The notes: a model not told the origin generated them from the sequence alone. Shown: positions 41,819 to 51,211, counted from the stretch's first letter. The stretch is DNA of 64,000 nucleotides from JAKPQE01 sp041397845 (GCA_041397845.1 JAWKVW010000008.1:1-64000); one strand, 5' to 3'. Made by a program: numbers and translations.

Positions 41819-43428
41819 GCTTCCACCGCCCGGCCCTTGAGGGCAAAGAGACCCCGCGGACGCTTCTGGATAAACAGGATGATGAAGACGAGCACGAGGA
41901 TCTTGCCGAGCACCGCGCCGGCATAAGGCTCGACGAATTTGTTGACGACGCCGAGCGTCATCGCCCCGACGAGCGTGCCCCAGAGATTGCCGACGCCGCC
42001 GAAGACGACCACCATGAAGCTGTCGATGATGTAGCCCTGCCCGAGGTTCGGGCTGACATTGTCGATCTGCGACAGCGCCACGCCGGCGACCCCGGCAATG
42101 CCCGAGCCGAGCGCGAAGGTCAGCGCGTCGACCCATGGCGTGCGGATACCCATCGAGCCGGCCATCCGCCGGTTCTGCGTCACCGCCCGCATTTCAAGGC
42201 CGAACGCCGTCCGCCGCATCACCGCGAGCAGCCCGGCAAAGACCGCCAGCGCGAAGACGATGATCCACAGCCGGTTCCAGGTGATGGCGAGATGGCCGAG
42301 ATCGAACGCGCCCGACATCCATGACGGATTGCCGACTTCCCGGTTGGTCGGGCCGAACACCGTGCGCACCGCCTGCTGGATGATCAGCGACAGGCCCCAC
42401 GTCGCCAGCAGCGTCTCGAGCGGCCGGCCATAGAGGAAGCGCAGCACGCCGCGCTCGATCGCCATGCCGACGACGCCCGAGACGAGGAAGGCGAGCGGCA
42501 GCGCGATGAACAGCGAATAGTCGAAGAGCCACGGCGCATTCGTGCGGATGAGTTCCTGCACGACGAACGTCGTGTAGGCGCCAAGCATCACCATCTCGCC
42601 ATGCGCCATGTTGATGACGCCCATCACGCCGAAGGTGATGGCAAGGCCGATCGCCGCCAGCAGCAGCACCGAGCCGAGGGAAAGGCCGTACCAGACGTTC
42701 TGCCCGGCCTCCCAGAAGGAGAGCACCTGCGCGACGTGGTCGCCGGCCTTGGTCGCGGCCTCGGCCACCGGCCCCTCGCCGACGCCGGCGCTGCGCAGCA
42801 TGGCGAGCGCATCCCGGTCGCCGCGCGCCTTGATGATGTCGACTGCGGCAAGCTTGTCGGCTTCCCCGGCATCGGAGGCAAGCACCGCCGCCGCCCGCGC
42901 CTCGGCAAGGCGCGCCGCCACGGCCGCGTCCTTTTCCTGCGCGATCGCCGCGTCGAGCGCTTCGATGCCGCCCGGATCCGCCGCCTTGAACATCGTGTCG
43001 GCCGCCGCCATGCGCTGCGCCGGATCGGCGCCCGAAAGCGTCAGCGCACCCGTCGCCGCCTTGATCTCGCCGCGCAGGCGATTGTTGATCTTGATCTTGG
43101 AAACAGCACCGCGGTCGACGACGCCGAGATCTGCCCCGGTGAGCGGATTGCTGATCCGGTATCCCTTGCCCTCCCGTGCCGCCGCGACGACGGCGCCGCC
43201 GTCCTTGGCGACATAGAGGTCGCCGCCCGAGAGCAGCTCGAGCACCTTGGCGACACGGGCATCGCCCGTTGCGGCGAGCGCCGCGACCTGCGCGCTCGTT
43301 TCCTCGAAGCCGCCCGTTCCGAGCGCATCGATGAGCCGGCCGATTTCGGCGTCGTCCGCTGCCCGCGCCGGCAGCATCGCCGCGATCGCCATCAGGAACG
43401 AGACGAGGATGAATCGGAAGATGTGCAT
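41815..43428 (-). CDS. urtB: Urea ABC transporter permease UrtB with periplasmic N-terminal domain
   Basis: Permease of 537 residues, longer than LivH because of an N-terminal exported domain typical of UrtB. A signal sequence (FRFILVSFLMAIAAMLPARA) is followed by ~200 Ala-rich helical residues (ALGTGGFEETSAQVAALAATG), then the LivH-like permease from about 245: LLAAIGLAITFGVMGVINMAHGEMVMLGAY. I chose the ATG at 43428 (MHIFRFILV). It follows urtA by 85 bases containing a hairpin. Confidence 0.94.
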   Translation of the reverse strand: MHIFRFILVSFLMAIAAMLPARAADDAEIGRLIDALGTGGFEETSAQVAALAATGDARVAKVLELLSGGDLYVAKDGGAVVAAAREGKGYRISNPLTGADLGVVDRGAVSKIKINNRLRGEIKAATGALTLSGADPAQRMAAADTMFKAADPGGIEALDAAIAQEKDAAVAARLAEARAAAVLASDAGEADKLAAVDIIKARGDRDALAMLRSAGVGEGPVAEAATKAGDHVAQVLSFWEAGQNVWYGLSLGSVLLLAAIGLAITFGVMGVINMAHGEMVMLGAYTTFVVQELIRTNAPWLFDYSLFIALPLAFLVSGVVGMAIERGVLRFLYGRPLETLLATWGLSLIIQQAVRTVFGPTNREVGNPSWMSGAFDLGHLAITWNRLWIIVFALAVFAGLLAVMRRTAFGLEMRAVTQNRRMAGSMGIRTPWVDALTFALGSGIAGVAGVALSQIDNVSPNLGQGYIIDSFMVVVFGGVGNLWGTLVGAMTLGVVNKFVEPYAGAVLGKILVLVFIILFIQKRPRGLFALKGRAVEA

Positions 43429-43461
43429 GGGAAACCGCTGTTTTCGCGGGGGGAAGGGCCC

Positions 43462-43486
43462 GGGAGGAGGCACGCGGCCTCCCCCC
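43462..43486 (-). other. Intercistronic stem-loop between urtA and urtB
   Basis: GGGAGGAGG (43462-43470) can pair with CCTCCCCCC (43478-43486) with one mismatch that is a G-U pair in the minus-strand RNA. It lies 27 bases after the urtA stop and has no T-run, so it may stabilise the binding-protein message as in the liv-type operon of this window. Confidence 0.5.
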
Positions 43487-43513
43487 GGCTGGTGATCCTG
43501 CGAAAGGCCGGGC

Positions 43514-44812
43514 TTACTGGCCCTGGCCGCCGCACTTGCCGGTGGCGACGTTGAAGTTGCCGCACTTCAGCGGCGCGCGCCAATCGGAGATCAGGTCCTT
43601 GGAGCCTTCGAGATAGTCCGACCACTCGTCGCCGACGACGAGGCCGGAGGTCTCCCACACGGTCTCGAACTGGCCGTCGGCCTGCACTTCGCCGATCAGC
43701 ACCGGCTTGGTGATGTGATGGTTCGGCATCATCGCCGAATAGCCGCCGGTAAGGTTCGGAACGGAAACGCCGATAAGCGCGTCGATGACCGCGTCGGAAT
43801 CGGTGGTGCCGGCCTTCTCGACCGCCTTCACCCACATGTTGAAGCCGATGTAGTGGGCTTCCATCGGGTCATTGGTGACGCGCTTGTCGTCCTTGATGAA
43901 GGCATGCCACTGGTCGATGAACTCGCCATTGGCCTCGGAATCGACCGACATGAAGTAGTTCCAGGCGGCGAGATGGCCGACCAGCGGCGCGGTGTCGATG
44001 CCGGCCAGCTCTTCCTCGCCGACCGAGAAAGCGACGACCGGGATGTCCTCGGCCTTGATGCCCTGGTTCGCCAGTTCCTTGTAGAACGGCACGTTGGCGT
44101 CGCCGTTGATGGTCGAGACCACCGCCGTCTTCTTGCCGGCAGCGCCGAACTTCTTGATGTCGGCAACGATCGACTGCCAGTCGGAGTGACCGAACGGCGT
44201 ATAGTTGATCATGATGTCGTCGGCCGCGACGCCCTTCTGCTTCAGGTACGTCTCGAGGATCTTGTTGGTGGTGCGCGGATAGACGTAGTCGGTGCCGGCG
44301 AGCACCCAGCGCTCCACGCCTTCCGCCATCAGGTAGTCGACCGCCGGGACTGCCTGCTGGTTCGGCGCGGCGCCGGTGTAGAAGACGTTGCGCGAGCTCT
44401 CCTCGCCTTCATACTGCACCGGATAGAAGAGGATCGAATTCAGCTCCTCGAACACCGGCAGGACCGACTTGCGCGACACGCTGGTCCAGCAGCCGAACAC
44501 CGCCGAGACCTTGTCCTTGGAAATGAGCTCGCGCGCCTTTTCTGCGAACAGCGGCCAGTCGGACGCCGGGTCGACGACGACCGCCTCGAGCTTCTTGCCG
44601 AGAACGCCGCCCTTCTTGTTCTGCTCGTCGATGAGCATCAGCATGGCGTCTTTCAGGGTCGTCTCGGAAATCGCCATCGTGCCGGACAGCGAATGCAGGA
44701 TGCCGACCTTGATGGTGTCTTCGGCGAACGCACTCGCGGCAAAGGCGCCGGAAAATACCGAGCCGGCGAGCAGCGCCGCACCCAGGCGGGAGGAAATCGT
44801 CTTGGCGGTCAT
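43514..44812 (-). CDS. urtA: Urea ABC transporter substrate-binding protein UrtA
   Basis: Periplasmic urea-binding protein of 432 residues. The signal peptide LGAALLAGSVFSGAFAASAFA is followed by IKVGILHSLSGTMAISETTLKDA, the UrtA hallmark. FGCWTSVSRKSVLPVFEE, PVQYEGEESSRNVFYTGAAPNQQ and MVNYTP-type loop IMINYTPFGHSDW are also present. The start at 44812 has AGGAG upstream; longer in-frame starts lie across the sigma-54 promoter. First gene of the urt-ure transcription unit. Confidence 0.95.
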   Translation of the reverse strand: MTAKTISSRLGAALLAGSVFSGAFAASAFAEDTIKVGILHSLSGTMAISETTLKDAMLMLIDEQNKKGGVLGKKLEAVVVDPASDWPLFAEKARELISKDKVSAVFGCWTSVSRKSVLPVFEELNSILFYPVQYEGEESSRNVFYTGAAPNQQAVPAVDYLMAEGVERWVLAGTDYVYPRTTNKILETYLKQKGVAADDIMINYTPFGHSDWQSIVADIKKFGAAGKKTAVVSTINGDANVPFYKELANQGIKAEDIPVVAFSVGEEELAGIDTAPLVGHLAAWNYFMSVDSEANGEFIDQWHAFIKDDKRVTNDPMEAHYIGFNMWVKAVEKAGTTDSDAVIDALIGVSVPNLTGGYSAMMPNHHITKPVLIGEVQADGQFETVWETSGLVVGDEWSDYLEGSKDLISDWRAPLKCGNFNVATGKCGGQGQ

Positions 44813-45153
44813 ATGGTCACTCCTTGTTGAGCCCCTGTACGGGAGGACAGGCGTTAAGGAGTTGGCAAGGACTGTGCCACCAGCGACCGGCCGGGGATAT
44901 GTAGGAGTCTCCGTGCCTTGGGCAAGATGCACACAAGGAAGGCAAATCAAATCAGCGCATAAAAATTCATCATATCTCTAGGCAATTGCCATATTTTAGA
45001 CCAATCCGGGGTTTCGGCGAAAAATTAGGCAGGCCCGCCCGGCCGACGTCGCCGGCACCGTCGGCGGCACGAACAGGGCCGGGCAAGCCCCCGCCCCGCG
45101 CTCGCGGCGGCAACCGATCTGCCGGCCATCACCGCCCGTACTGGCGGACAGCC
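44813..45153. other. Leader and promoter region of urtA, no gene
   Basis: 341 bases between urtA and the 3' end of the ChaN-like gene. It contains the sigma-54 type promoter at 44864-44879 and an AT-rich patch at ~44,945-45,000 (aaatcaaatc, cataaaaattcatcatatc) where an activator such as NtrC with IHF could act. I did not find a clear NtrC palindrome (GCAC-N7-GTGC). Confidence 0.5.
44864..44879 (-). promoter_or_regulatory. Sigma-54 (RpoN) promoter of urtA
   Basis: On the minus strand TGGCAC-AGTCC-TTGCC gives the -24/-12 pattern with GG and GC exactly 10 bases apart. A start about 12 bases downstream (near 44853) leaves a 40-base leader with AGGAG before the urtA ATG. This points to NtrC-type nitrogen control of the urea uptake and urease genes. 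Confidence 0.75.
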
Positions 45154-46158
45154 CTATTCCTTGGCCTTCTTCTTCTCGAAATGCTTGCGCAGCTCGGCGC
45201 AGTGATCCTTGTCTTCCGACTTCGGCGTGAACCAGACGAAATCGTAGAGCGGGTCGCCGCTGCCGCCGCGCGCCGCATAGGCCGCCGGGTCGGTCTCGTC
45301 GGGGTCGACTTCCGAGAAATTGACGACGACGACCGACGCATCCGCCGCCCGCGCCCTCAGATACCAGGGAACGCCGCGGTCGAGCCGCGCATGGCCGCCG
45401 CCGGCGATGAGCACCGCCCCGTCGCCGCCCGCCGCGATCATCGCATCGGCCATCGAGGCATCCCGCGCCCGCTGCACGCCGGCCATCGGCGCCATCGCCT
45501 CGCGCGGCACCAGTTCGCAGTGCGACTTGAAGAGTTCATCGAGCAGGTCATCGGCGAGCGGCCCCTCGAGCGGCCGGTCGAGCGCCAGCGCCGCGACCCG
45601 GTCGCCAAGGACCTGGAAGCCTTCCTTGCCGACCGCCCGCTGCGTGTCCTTGCCAAGGTCGCCGGCCCGCGCCTCGAGCTTTGCCGCCATGAGCGCCGCC
45701 GCCACCGGTTGATAGAGCGACCATTCCGGCCAGCCGCGCTTGCTCCAGTCGACCGCCGGGCCGAAACCCTCCGCCGTCGCGTCGGGCGTCGCCAGATAGG
45801 CGGCGAGCTTGTCGGCATAGTCGGCGCCGATCATCTCGAAGACCACCGTCGGCTTGCGCCCGGCGGCAACGAGCGACGAGATCATTTCGCCCTGCAGGCG
45901 GTGATGGTCGGCGTTCGTGTGCACCTCGCCGAGCAGCACGAACTTCGCCGGCGCGATCGCTGCCTCCACCGCCTTGCGATCGACGAAGCCGCCGGTCGCC
46001 CGCGACCAGATCCTGCCGACCAGCGGATGATCGCTGTGGAGCGCCGACGTCCACGGCCCGCCCTCGACCGGCGCCGAATCCGAAAGTGCCGGGCCGACAA
46101 ATGCAGGACCGGCAAGCGCCGCAAGTCCGATGAGGGTCGCCGCAACCGTCTTCAACAT
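45154..46158 (-). CDS. ChaN/TIKI-like exported protein
   Basis: Exported protein of 334 residues with a signal peptide (VAATLIGLAALAGPAFVGPALS). The ChaN/PhuW (DUF399, TIKI superfamily) motifs are present: KFVLLGEVHTNADHHRLQGEM near residue 73-93, VFEMIGADY near 105, and GGGHARLDRGVPWYL near 250-265. ChaN of Campylobacter binds haem; TIKI proteins are metalloproteases, and the conserved GExH and GxxH residues are retained here. There is no lipobox Cys, unlike many ChaN lipoproteins. It follows the gamma-glutamyltransferase frame by 2 bases and may be cotranscribed with it. Confidence 0.75.
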   Translation of the reverse strand: MLKTVAATLIGLAALAGPAFVGPALSDSAPVEGGPWTSALHSDHPLVGRIWSRATGGFVDRKAVEAAIAPAKFVLLGEVHTNADHHRLQGEMISSLVAAGRKPTVVFEMIGADYADKLAAYLATPDATAEGFGPAVDWSKRGWPEWSLYQPVAAALMAAKLEARAGDLGKDTQRAVGKEGFQVLGDRVAALALDRPLEGPLADDLLDELFKSHCELVPREAMAPMAGVQRARDASMADAMIAAGGDGAVLIAGGGHARLDRGVPWYLRARAADASVVVVNFSEVDPDETDPAAYAARGGSGDPLYDFVWFTPKSEDKDHCAELRKHFEKKKAKE

Positions 46159-46160
46159 GC

Positions 46161-47885
46161 TCAGTATCCTTCAGCAAGGCCGCCGGGCCGGCGCGGATCG
46201 CTGGCCCCCGTCCACTTTCCTTCGCTCGCCAGGATCGACTGGGTCGACCCGATCGCCCGGCTCGGCCGCAGCCGGTGGCCGCGCCCTTCGAGGACAGCGA
46301 CCGTATCGCGCGAGATGCCGCGCTCGATCGCGATTTCGTCCGGCAGCCACTGGTGATGGATGCGCGGCGCCGCGGTCGCCTCGGCAATGTTCATCCCGTG
46401 GTCGACCACGTCGATGATGATCTGCAACACCGTGGTGATAATGCGGCTGCCGCCCGGCGAGCCGGTCACCAGCACGACCTTGCCGTCGCGCAGCACGATT
46501 GTCGGCGTCATCGAGGAGAGCGGCCGCTTGCGCGGCCCGACCGCGTTCGCTTCCTCGCCGACGAGGCCATAGGCATTCGGCACGCCGGCTTGGCCGAGAA
46601 ATCGTCGAGCTCGTTGTTGAGCGGGATGCCCGTCCCGTCCGCCACCATGCCGAGGCCGAAGCTGAAATTCAGCGTGTAGGTGTTCGAGACCGCGTTGCCG
46701 TCCTTGTCAACCACCGAGAAATGCGTGGTCTGGTCGCTCTCGCCGGCCAGAAGCGCCCCCGGCGCGATCTCGCTCGACGGCGTCGCCCGGTTGCGGTCGA
46801 TATCGGCAAGAAGCCGCGCCGCATAGGCCCGGTCGGTGAGTTTGGCGACCGGCACCTCCATGAAATCCGGATCGCCGAGATAACGGCTGCGGTCGGCATA
46901 GGCCCGCCGCATCGCCTCGGCGAGGAAATGGATGCTGTCGGCCGAATTGGCGCCGAGCCAGCCGAGCGGCACGCCTCGAGGATATTGAGAATCTGGACGA
47001 GATGGACGCCGCCCGAGCTCGGCGGCGGCATCGACACGATCTCGTAGCCGCGATAGCTGCCGCGCACCGGCGCGCGCAGCCGCGCCTCGTAGCCGGCCAG
47101 ATCCTCCGCCGTCATGATGCCGCCGGCAGCCTCGAGCGCGGCAACGATCTTCTCGCCGACCGGCCCCTTGTAGAACGCCGCCGCTCCGCCAGTGGCGATC
47201 GCCTGCAGCGAGCCCGCCGAGATCGGGCTGGCGCAGGATATCGCCGGCCGCGAGCGGCGAGCCACGTCCGGCTTGAGAAAATGGCCGCGCCTCTGCGGAT
47301 AGCGCGAAAGCCGCTTGCCGGCGCCGGCAAGCGACCGTGCAAGCCCTCGCCGACCGGAAAGCCTCGACGGCGAGCCGCACCGCCGGCGCGATGAGATCGG
47401 CAAGCGACAGCGTGCCGCTGCCGAACTTCCCGTGCGCCAGCGCGAGACCCGCGACCGTGCCCGGCACGCCGACGCCGAGCGGCGAGAAGCGCGACTTCTT
47501 CGGGTCGGCATTGCCCGCCTCGTCGAGAAGAGATCCCGGCCGCCGCCGCCGGCGCCGTCTCGCGATAGTCGACCGCCGCCGTCTCGCCGCTGTCGGCCCG
47601 GTGCACCAGCATGAAGCCGCCGCCGCCGAGATTGCCGGCCCGCGGCTGGGTGACCGCAAGGGCAAAGCCGACCGCCACCGCCGCGTCGACCGCATTGCCG
47701 CCACGCTTCAGGATGTCGACACCGACGCGGGTCGCGATCGCATCGTCGCTCACCATGCCGTGCTCGGCGACCACCGGATGAAACAGCGCATCTTCGGAAA
47801 GGATTGGCGCGACGCCGTCGGCACCGGCCGGTCCGGCGAAAAGGCCGAACGCGAGCGTTGCTGGTACAATGAGGCGTCTCGACAT
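46161..47885 (-). pseudogene. ggt: Gamma-glutamyltransferase with at least five frame breaks
   Basis: The full order of a gamma-glutamyltransferase can be read only by changing frame. It starts MSRRLIVPATLAFGLFAG (signal peptide), runs through DILKRGGNAVDAAVAVGFAL and VDYRETAPAAA, shifts near 47,540 to GNADPKKSRFSPLGVGVPGT, shifts several times at 47,250-47,370 (FPVGEG; SLAGAGKRLSRYPQ; SPLAAGDILRQPDL), continues as GGAAAFYKGPVGEKIVAALE to 46,990, shifts to DSIHFLAEAMRRAYADRSRY and DQTTHFSVVDKDGNAVSNT (catalytic Thr region), and shifts again near 46,585 to LSSMTPTIVLRDG. Nearly all shifts look like single missing bases next to short G or C runs. If real, the gene is dead; if artefactual, it encodes a normal periplasmic Ggt of ~570 residues. 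Confidence 0.85.
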
Positions 47886-48079
47886 CGGCCTGTCTCCCAA
47901 GCGTCCTCTCCTCGTCCAGCGACCTGTCGTCGCGCTCGCCCAAAAGACCACGTGGCCCCTCCCATATCTAGGGGAGAAGCTGCGAAAACCAGCCGCCGTC
48001 CCGGACGCCGGCCAGCCATGCGCCGTCCGCACCTGAAAGAACCTTGAGGCCGGGAGACCGGAAATGCCCGGCAAATCTG

Positions 48080-48381
48080 TTGATCTCCATTTCTGCCGCC
48101 ACCCTTGCCCTATTCGCCGTCGGCATTGGCCCGGCCGTTGCCGCCGACCCGGAAAACGGCGAACGGCTCGCCGCCATGTGGTGCGCCAACTGCCACGTCG
48201 TCACGCCGGATCAGGACCGCGCCAGCGCCGACGCGCCGACCTGGCCGTGGCTTGCCGAAAACCGCACGGACGAGCAGCTTGCGCTCTTCCTGAAGGACCC
48301 GCACGCCGCCATGCCGACCGGCGCCATGACCCGCGGCGACGTCGCCGACGTCATTGCCTTCATCATGTCGTTCGGAAGTAG
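48080..48381 (+). CDS. Small c-type cytochrome, frame break near the C-terminus
   Basis: Periplasmic monohaem cytochrome c of about 100 residues. A signal peptide (ISISAATLALFAVGIGPAVAA) is followed by NGERLAAMWCANCHVV with the CxxCH haem site and DPHAAMPTGAMTRGDVADVIAF with the axial Met. A TTG at 48080 is the likely start in this frame; an ATG at 48064 is in another frame. After AFIMSF the next-frame reading ends at once (RK then TAG at 48379-48381), the usual cytochrome end, whereas the uncorrected frame runs on to 48538 with unrelated sequence. One base therefore seems missing near 48,372. The electron-transfer partner is unknown. Confidence 0.7.
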
Positions 48382-48405
48382 CACCCGGCTTCACGACCGG
48401 GAGCC

Positions 48406-49369
48406 TCAGTCGAAGACCGCGACGAGCGGGCATGGAACGAGCCCGGCGATGCGTCCGCCAGCAAGCGCCGGGTCGGCCTCGTCGTCAAGCTCGGCATTGT
48501 CGATTTCGCCGTCTGCAGACTGGCGCGACGCCGGCTGACGAGGATATGGTCGAGCATCAGCCGCCGCCCGTCATGGATGACCGAGTAGCGGTTTCCGCGA
48601 CGACCGCCTCCTCCGCCGCGATCAGCGAGCGACAGGCGAGCGCCGGCGTGCCCGTATCCTCGGCCGAGCCGATCGACAGGCGGATTGCCGCGTTGAACTC
48701 CTCGGCGTTGAAATCGCCGGCAACCGCGATGAGCGCCGAGGCATCCCCGTCGAACACCTCGTCGACGGCACGGCGGCAACTCCAGCGCCTGCCCGACCGT
48801 TTCATCGCCGCGATGAAATAGCCCTCGGCCCAGCTCTCGACCGACGACCAGGACGTCGCGCTCGTCTTGCGCCCCGGTATCGGCGCGGCGATCGGCGCCC
48901 GGAAATGCACGTTGAAGAGATGCAGCACCCGCCCGTCCGGCAGCGCGATCGTCACCTTGAGGATCGGCCGGTCCCACTCGACCGGCATCGCTGCCTCGTC
49001 CGCCGGCTCGGCAGTGCGGCGCCGGTACAGCGGCGCCTCGACGAAATCGTGCCGGATGTCGCGGACCGAGAGGATCGGATAGCGCGACAGGACAACGAGG
49101 TTGTGGACGTCCGCCGGCCCGCCGTCGGCGCGGTGCGTCTCGGCCCGGTGGAAGCCTGCCGCCGGCAATTCGCCGAGCACTGCGTCGAGCGCCGTCAGCC
49201 GCCGCTGTCCGCCGCCGACCGGCTTCTGGCCGTTGACCTCCTGCAGGCAGAGAATGTCGGCATCGAGCCTTGCGATCTGCGGCCGGAGCGCCGCGACGCG
49301 GCGCGCCAGATGGCCATCCTCGTCGCGCCGTCCGCCAAGGGATTCAAGGTTGAAGCTTGCAAGGCGCAT
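48406..49369 (-). pseudogene. Endonuclease/exonuclease/phosphatase-family gene with frame breaks
   Basis: Metal-dependent phosphodiesterase of the DNase I-like EEP superfamily, about 320 residues if frame-corrected. It starts MRLASFNLESLGG at 49369. Core motifs are ADILCLQEVNGQKP (catalytic Glu), HNLVVLSRYPILS, HLFNVHFRAP, VAGDFNAEEFNAAI and, one frame over, HDGRRLMLDHILVS with the catalytic Asp-His. A third frame gives the end, AELDDEADPALAGGRIAGL to a TGA at 48408. At least two one-base losses are needed (near 48,780 and 48,520-48,600). There is no signal peptide in the chosen frame. Substrate unknown; a nuclease or sugar/lipid phosphatase are both possible. Confidence 0.75.
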
Positions 49370-49524
49370 GACCCGCACCGTTCCCCGCCTGATCCTTCCC
49401 ATCATAGGAGGCCGCATCGCCCGCGGCCACGGCCTTCGTCTTGTGCCGGTCATATTCCGGGCTATGCTGCCGCTGACGCGTCGCGCCGGCCTTTGGCGCG
49501 AACCAACTCGACGGAGCAATAGGG

Positions 49525-50127
49525 ATGCGCCTCGACTTCTCTTTCCTGCGCGCCATCGCGCTGGTTTTCGCCGCAAGCCTTGCCCTTGCCGGCTGCGGCA
49601 TCAACAACATTCCGACCTACGAGGAAGCCGCCAAGGCGTCCTGGAGCGAGGTGCTGAACCAGTACCAGCGCCGCGCCGACCTCATTCCAAATCTCGTCGA
49701 GACCGTGAAGGGCTATGCCGCGCATGAAAAGGACGTGCTCGAGGGCGTCGTCGAGGCCCGCGCCAAGGCGACGAGCGTGCAGCTTCCGCCCGACATTCTG
49801 ACCAACCCGGAAGCCTTCAAGCAGTTCCAGGAAAGCCAGGGCGCGCTCTCCGGCGCCATCGGCCGCCTGCTCGCCGTCGTCGAGAACTATCCCGACCTGA
49901 AGGCCAACCAGAACTTCCTTGCCCTTCAGGCCCAGCTCGAGGGCACCGAGAACCGCATCGCCGTCGCCCGGCGCGACTACATCGAGGCGGTGCGCCGCTA
50001 CAACACCGAGCTGAAGACCTTCCCCGGCGCCCTCTGGGCCCGCTTCTTCTACACCGCCAACGCGCCGATGGAGACCTTCACCATCGCCGAGGACAAGATG
50101 AAGACGCCGGAAGTGAAGTTCAATTGA
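49525..50127 (+). CDS. lemA: LemA-family lipoprotein
   Basis: LemA protein of 200 residues with a lipoprotein signal (LALAGC, lipid-attached Cys24). The helical LemA core has NQYQRRADLIPNLVETVKGYAAHEKDVLEGV and NQNFLALQAQLEGTENRIAVARRDY, followed by the typical YNTELKTFPG end. Function in bacteria is unclear. It is the first gene of a cluster with two TPM-domain proteins, a grouping seen in many bacteria and thought to form an envelope-quality or secretion-related complex. Confidence 0.92.
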   Translation: MRLDFSFLRAIALVFAASLALAGCGINNIPTYEEAAKASWSEVLNQYQRRADLIPNLVETVKGYAAHEKDVLEGVVEARAKATSVQLPPDILTNPEAFKQFQESQGALSGAIGRLLAVVENYPDLKANQNFLALQAQLEGTENRIAVARRDYIEAVRRYNTELKTFPGALWARFFYTANAPMETFTIAEDKMKTPEVKFN

Positions 50128-50149
50128 GGCGAGCCGGGAGGACCGGAGC

Positions 50150-51211
50150 GTGACAAGCATCGCCGGCGCCATCGAGAGCGCCACCTCGACGCGGCAAGGG
50201 AGACGGGACGCGGCATTGCCGGCCCCCTCACCCGACCCTCTCCCGCGAGGGGCGAGGGCTCTCGAAGCCCGCATGACCGGCGTCCCTCTCCCCGGCAGAC
50301 CAGAGAACTTCGAGCCGCGACCAGCGCCCTCTCCCGGCAGACCAGACGTTTCGCCGACCATCGTCCCCTCTCCCCGGCGGGGAGAGGGACAGGGTGAGGG
50401 GGCTTTCCCGACGACCGAAGCAACGCCGTCACGGCCTGCGCCGGGTCAGGCAATCCGCTATCTCACCGCCGCGCTCCTTGCCGCCCTCCTTCTTGCCCTC
50501 GCCCTGCCCGGCACCGTCCGCGCCGAGCCGACCTTCCCCGAGCTGACCGGCCGCGTCGTCGACAATGCCGACCTGCTGCCGGCCGATGTCGAGGCCGACC
50601 TCACCGCCAGGCTTGCCGCCCTTGAGGAAAAATCGAGCGACCAGCTCGTCGTCGTCACCCTGCCCTCGCTCGGCGTCTCGACCATCGAGGACTATGGCTA
50701 CAAGCTCGGCCGGCACTGGGGCATCGGCCAGAAGGACAAGAACAACGGCGTCCTGCTGATCATTGCCCCGAACGAGCGCAAGGTGCGCATCGAGGTCGGC
50801 TACGGCCTCGAGGGCGTGCTGCCCGATGCCGTCTCGAAGCTCATCATCGAGACCAGCATCCTGCCGCGCTTCAAGTCCGGCGACATGGCCGGCGGCATCG
50901 TCCGCGGCGTCGAGGACATCATTTCGGTCCTGACCGGCGATTCGGCCGAGTGGCAGCAGCGCGCCCTGCAGCGCAGCGAATCGGACGATCCCGAAATCAT
51001 CGTCTTCATCGTCTTCTTCATCATCGTCACCGTGTTCATCATCATCATGATCGCGGCGGCCTCGAGTTCGGCGGCAAGTGCCGGCAAGGGCGGCAGCCGC
51101 CGCTCGTCATCGAGTGGCTGGTCAAGCGGCTCGTCCGGCTGGTCCGGCGGCGGCGGATTTTCCGGCGGCGGCGGCAGCTTCGGCGGCGGCGGCTCGTCGG
51201 GAAGCTGGTAG
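50150..51211 (+). CDS. TPM-domain protein (YgcG type) with repeat-derived N-terminus
   Basis: Protein of 353 residues. From about residue 101 it is a normal YgcG protein: signal-like helix (AIRYLTAALLAALLLALALPGTVRA), TPM domain (RVVDNADLLPADVEADL; DQLVVVTLPSLGVSTIEDYG; GVLLIIAPNERKVRIEVGYG), a transmembrane helix (IIVFIVFFIIVTVFIIIMI) and a Ser/Gly-rich tail ending GSW. The first 100 residues are unusual: most are encoded by a palindromic repeat (PSPDPLPRGARALE...; VPSPRRGEGQGEG). The GTG at 50150 has GGAG upstream; no other start exists between the repeat and the signal peptide except an ATG at 50273 inside the repeat. So the repeat is either translated or has separated the gene from its start. 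Confidence 0.8.
   Translation: MTSIAGAIESATSTRQGRRDAALPAPSPDPLPRGARALEARMTGVPLPGRPENFEPRPAPSPGRPDVSPTIVPSPRRGEGQGEGAFPTTEATPSRPAPGQAIRYLTAALLAALLLALALPGTVRAEPTFPELTGRVVDNADLLPADVEADLTARLAALEEKSSDQLVVVTLPSLGVSTIEDYGYKLGRHWGIGQKDKNNGVLLIIAPNERKVRIEVGYGLEGVLPDAVSKLIIETSILPRFKSGDMAGGIVRGVEDIISVLTGDSAEWQQRALQRSESDDPEIIVFIVFFIIVTVFIIIMIAAASSSAASAGKGGSRRSSSSGWSSGSSGWSGGGGFSGGGGSFGGGGSSGSW
50223..50402. repeat. REP/BIME-like palindromic repeat inside a coding frame
   Basis: About 180 bases bounded by CCCCCTCACCC (50223-50233) and its exact reverse complement GGGTGAGGGGG (50392-50402). Inside are CCCTCTCCCGCGAGGGGCG and CCCCTCTCCCCGGCGGGGAG with opposite orientation, and two near-identical copies of ccctctcccc-ggcagaccaga. 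This composition is that of dispersed extragenic palindromes of GC-rich proteobacteria, which normally lie between genes. Here it lies in frame within the TPM gene. Confidence 0.8.

Noticed and set aside
44880..45010. NtrC binding site upstream of the urtA promoter
   Set aside because: GTGC and GCAC occur near 44,920-44,940 but in the wrong orientation and spacing for the NtrC palindrome.
48080..48538. A cytochrome c with a long C-terminal extension
   Set aside because: The extension is antisense to the EEP gene and has no protein features. A one-base correction gives the normal cytochrome end at 48381.
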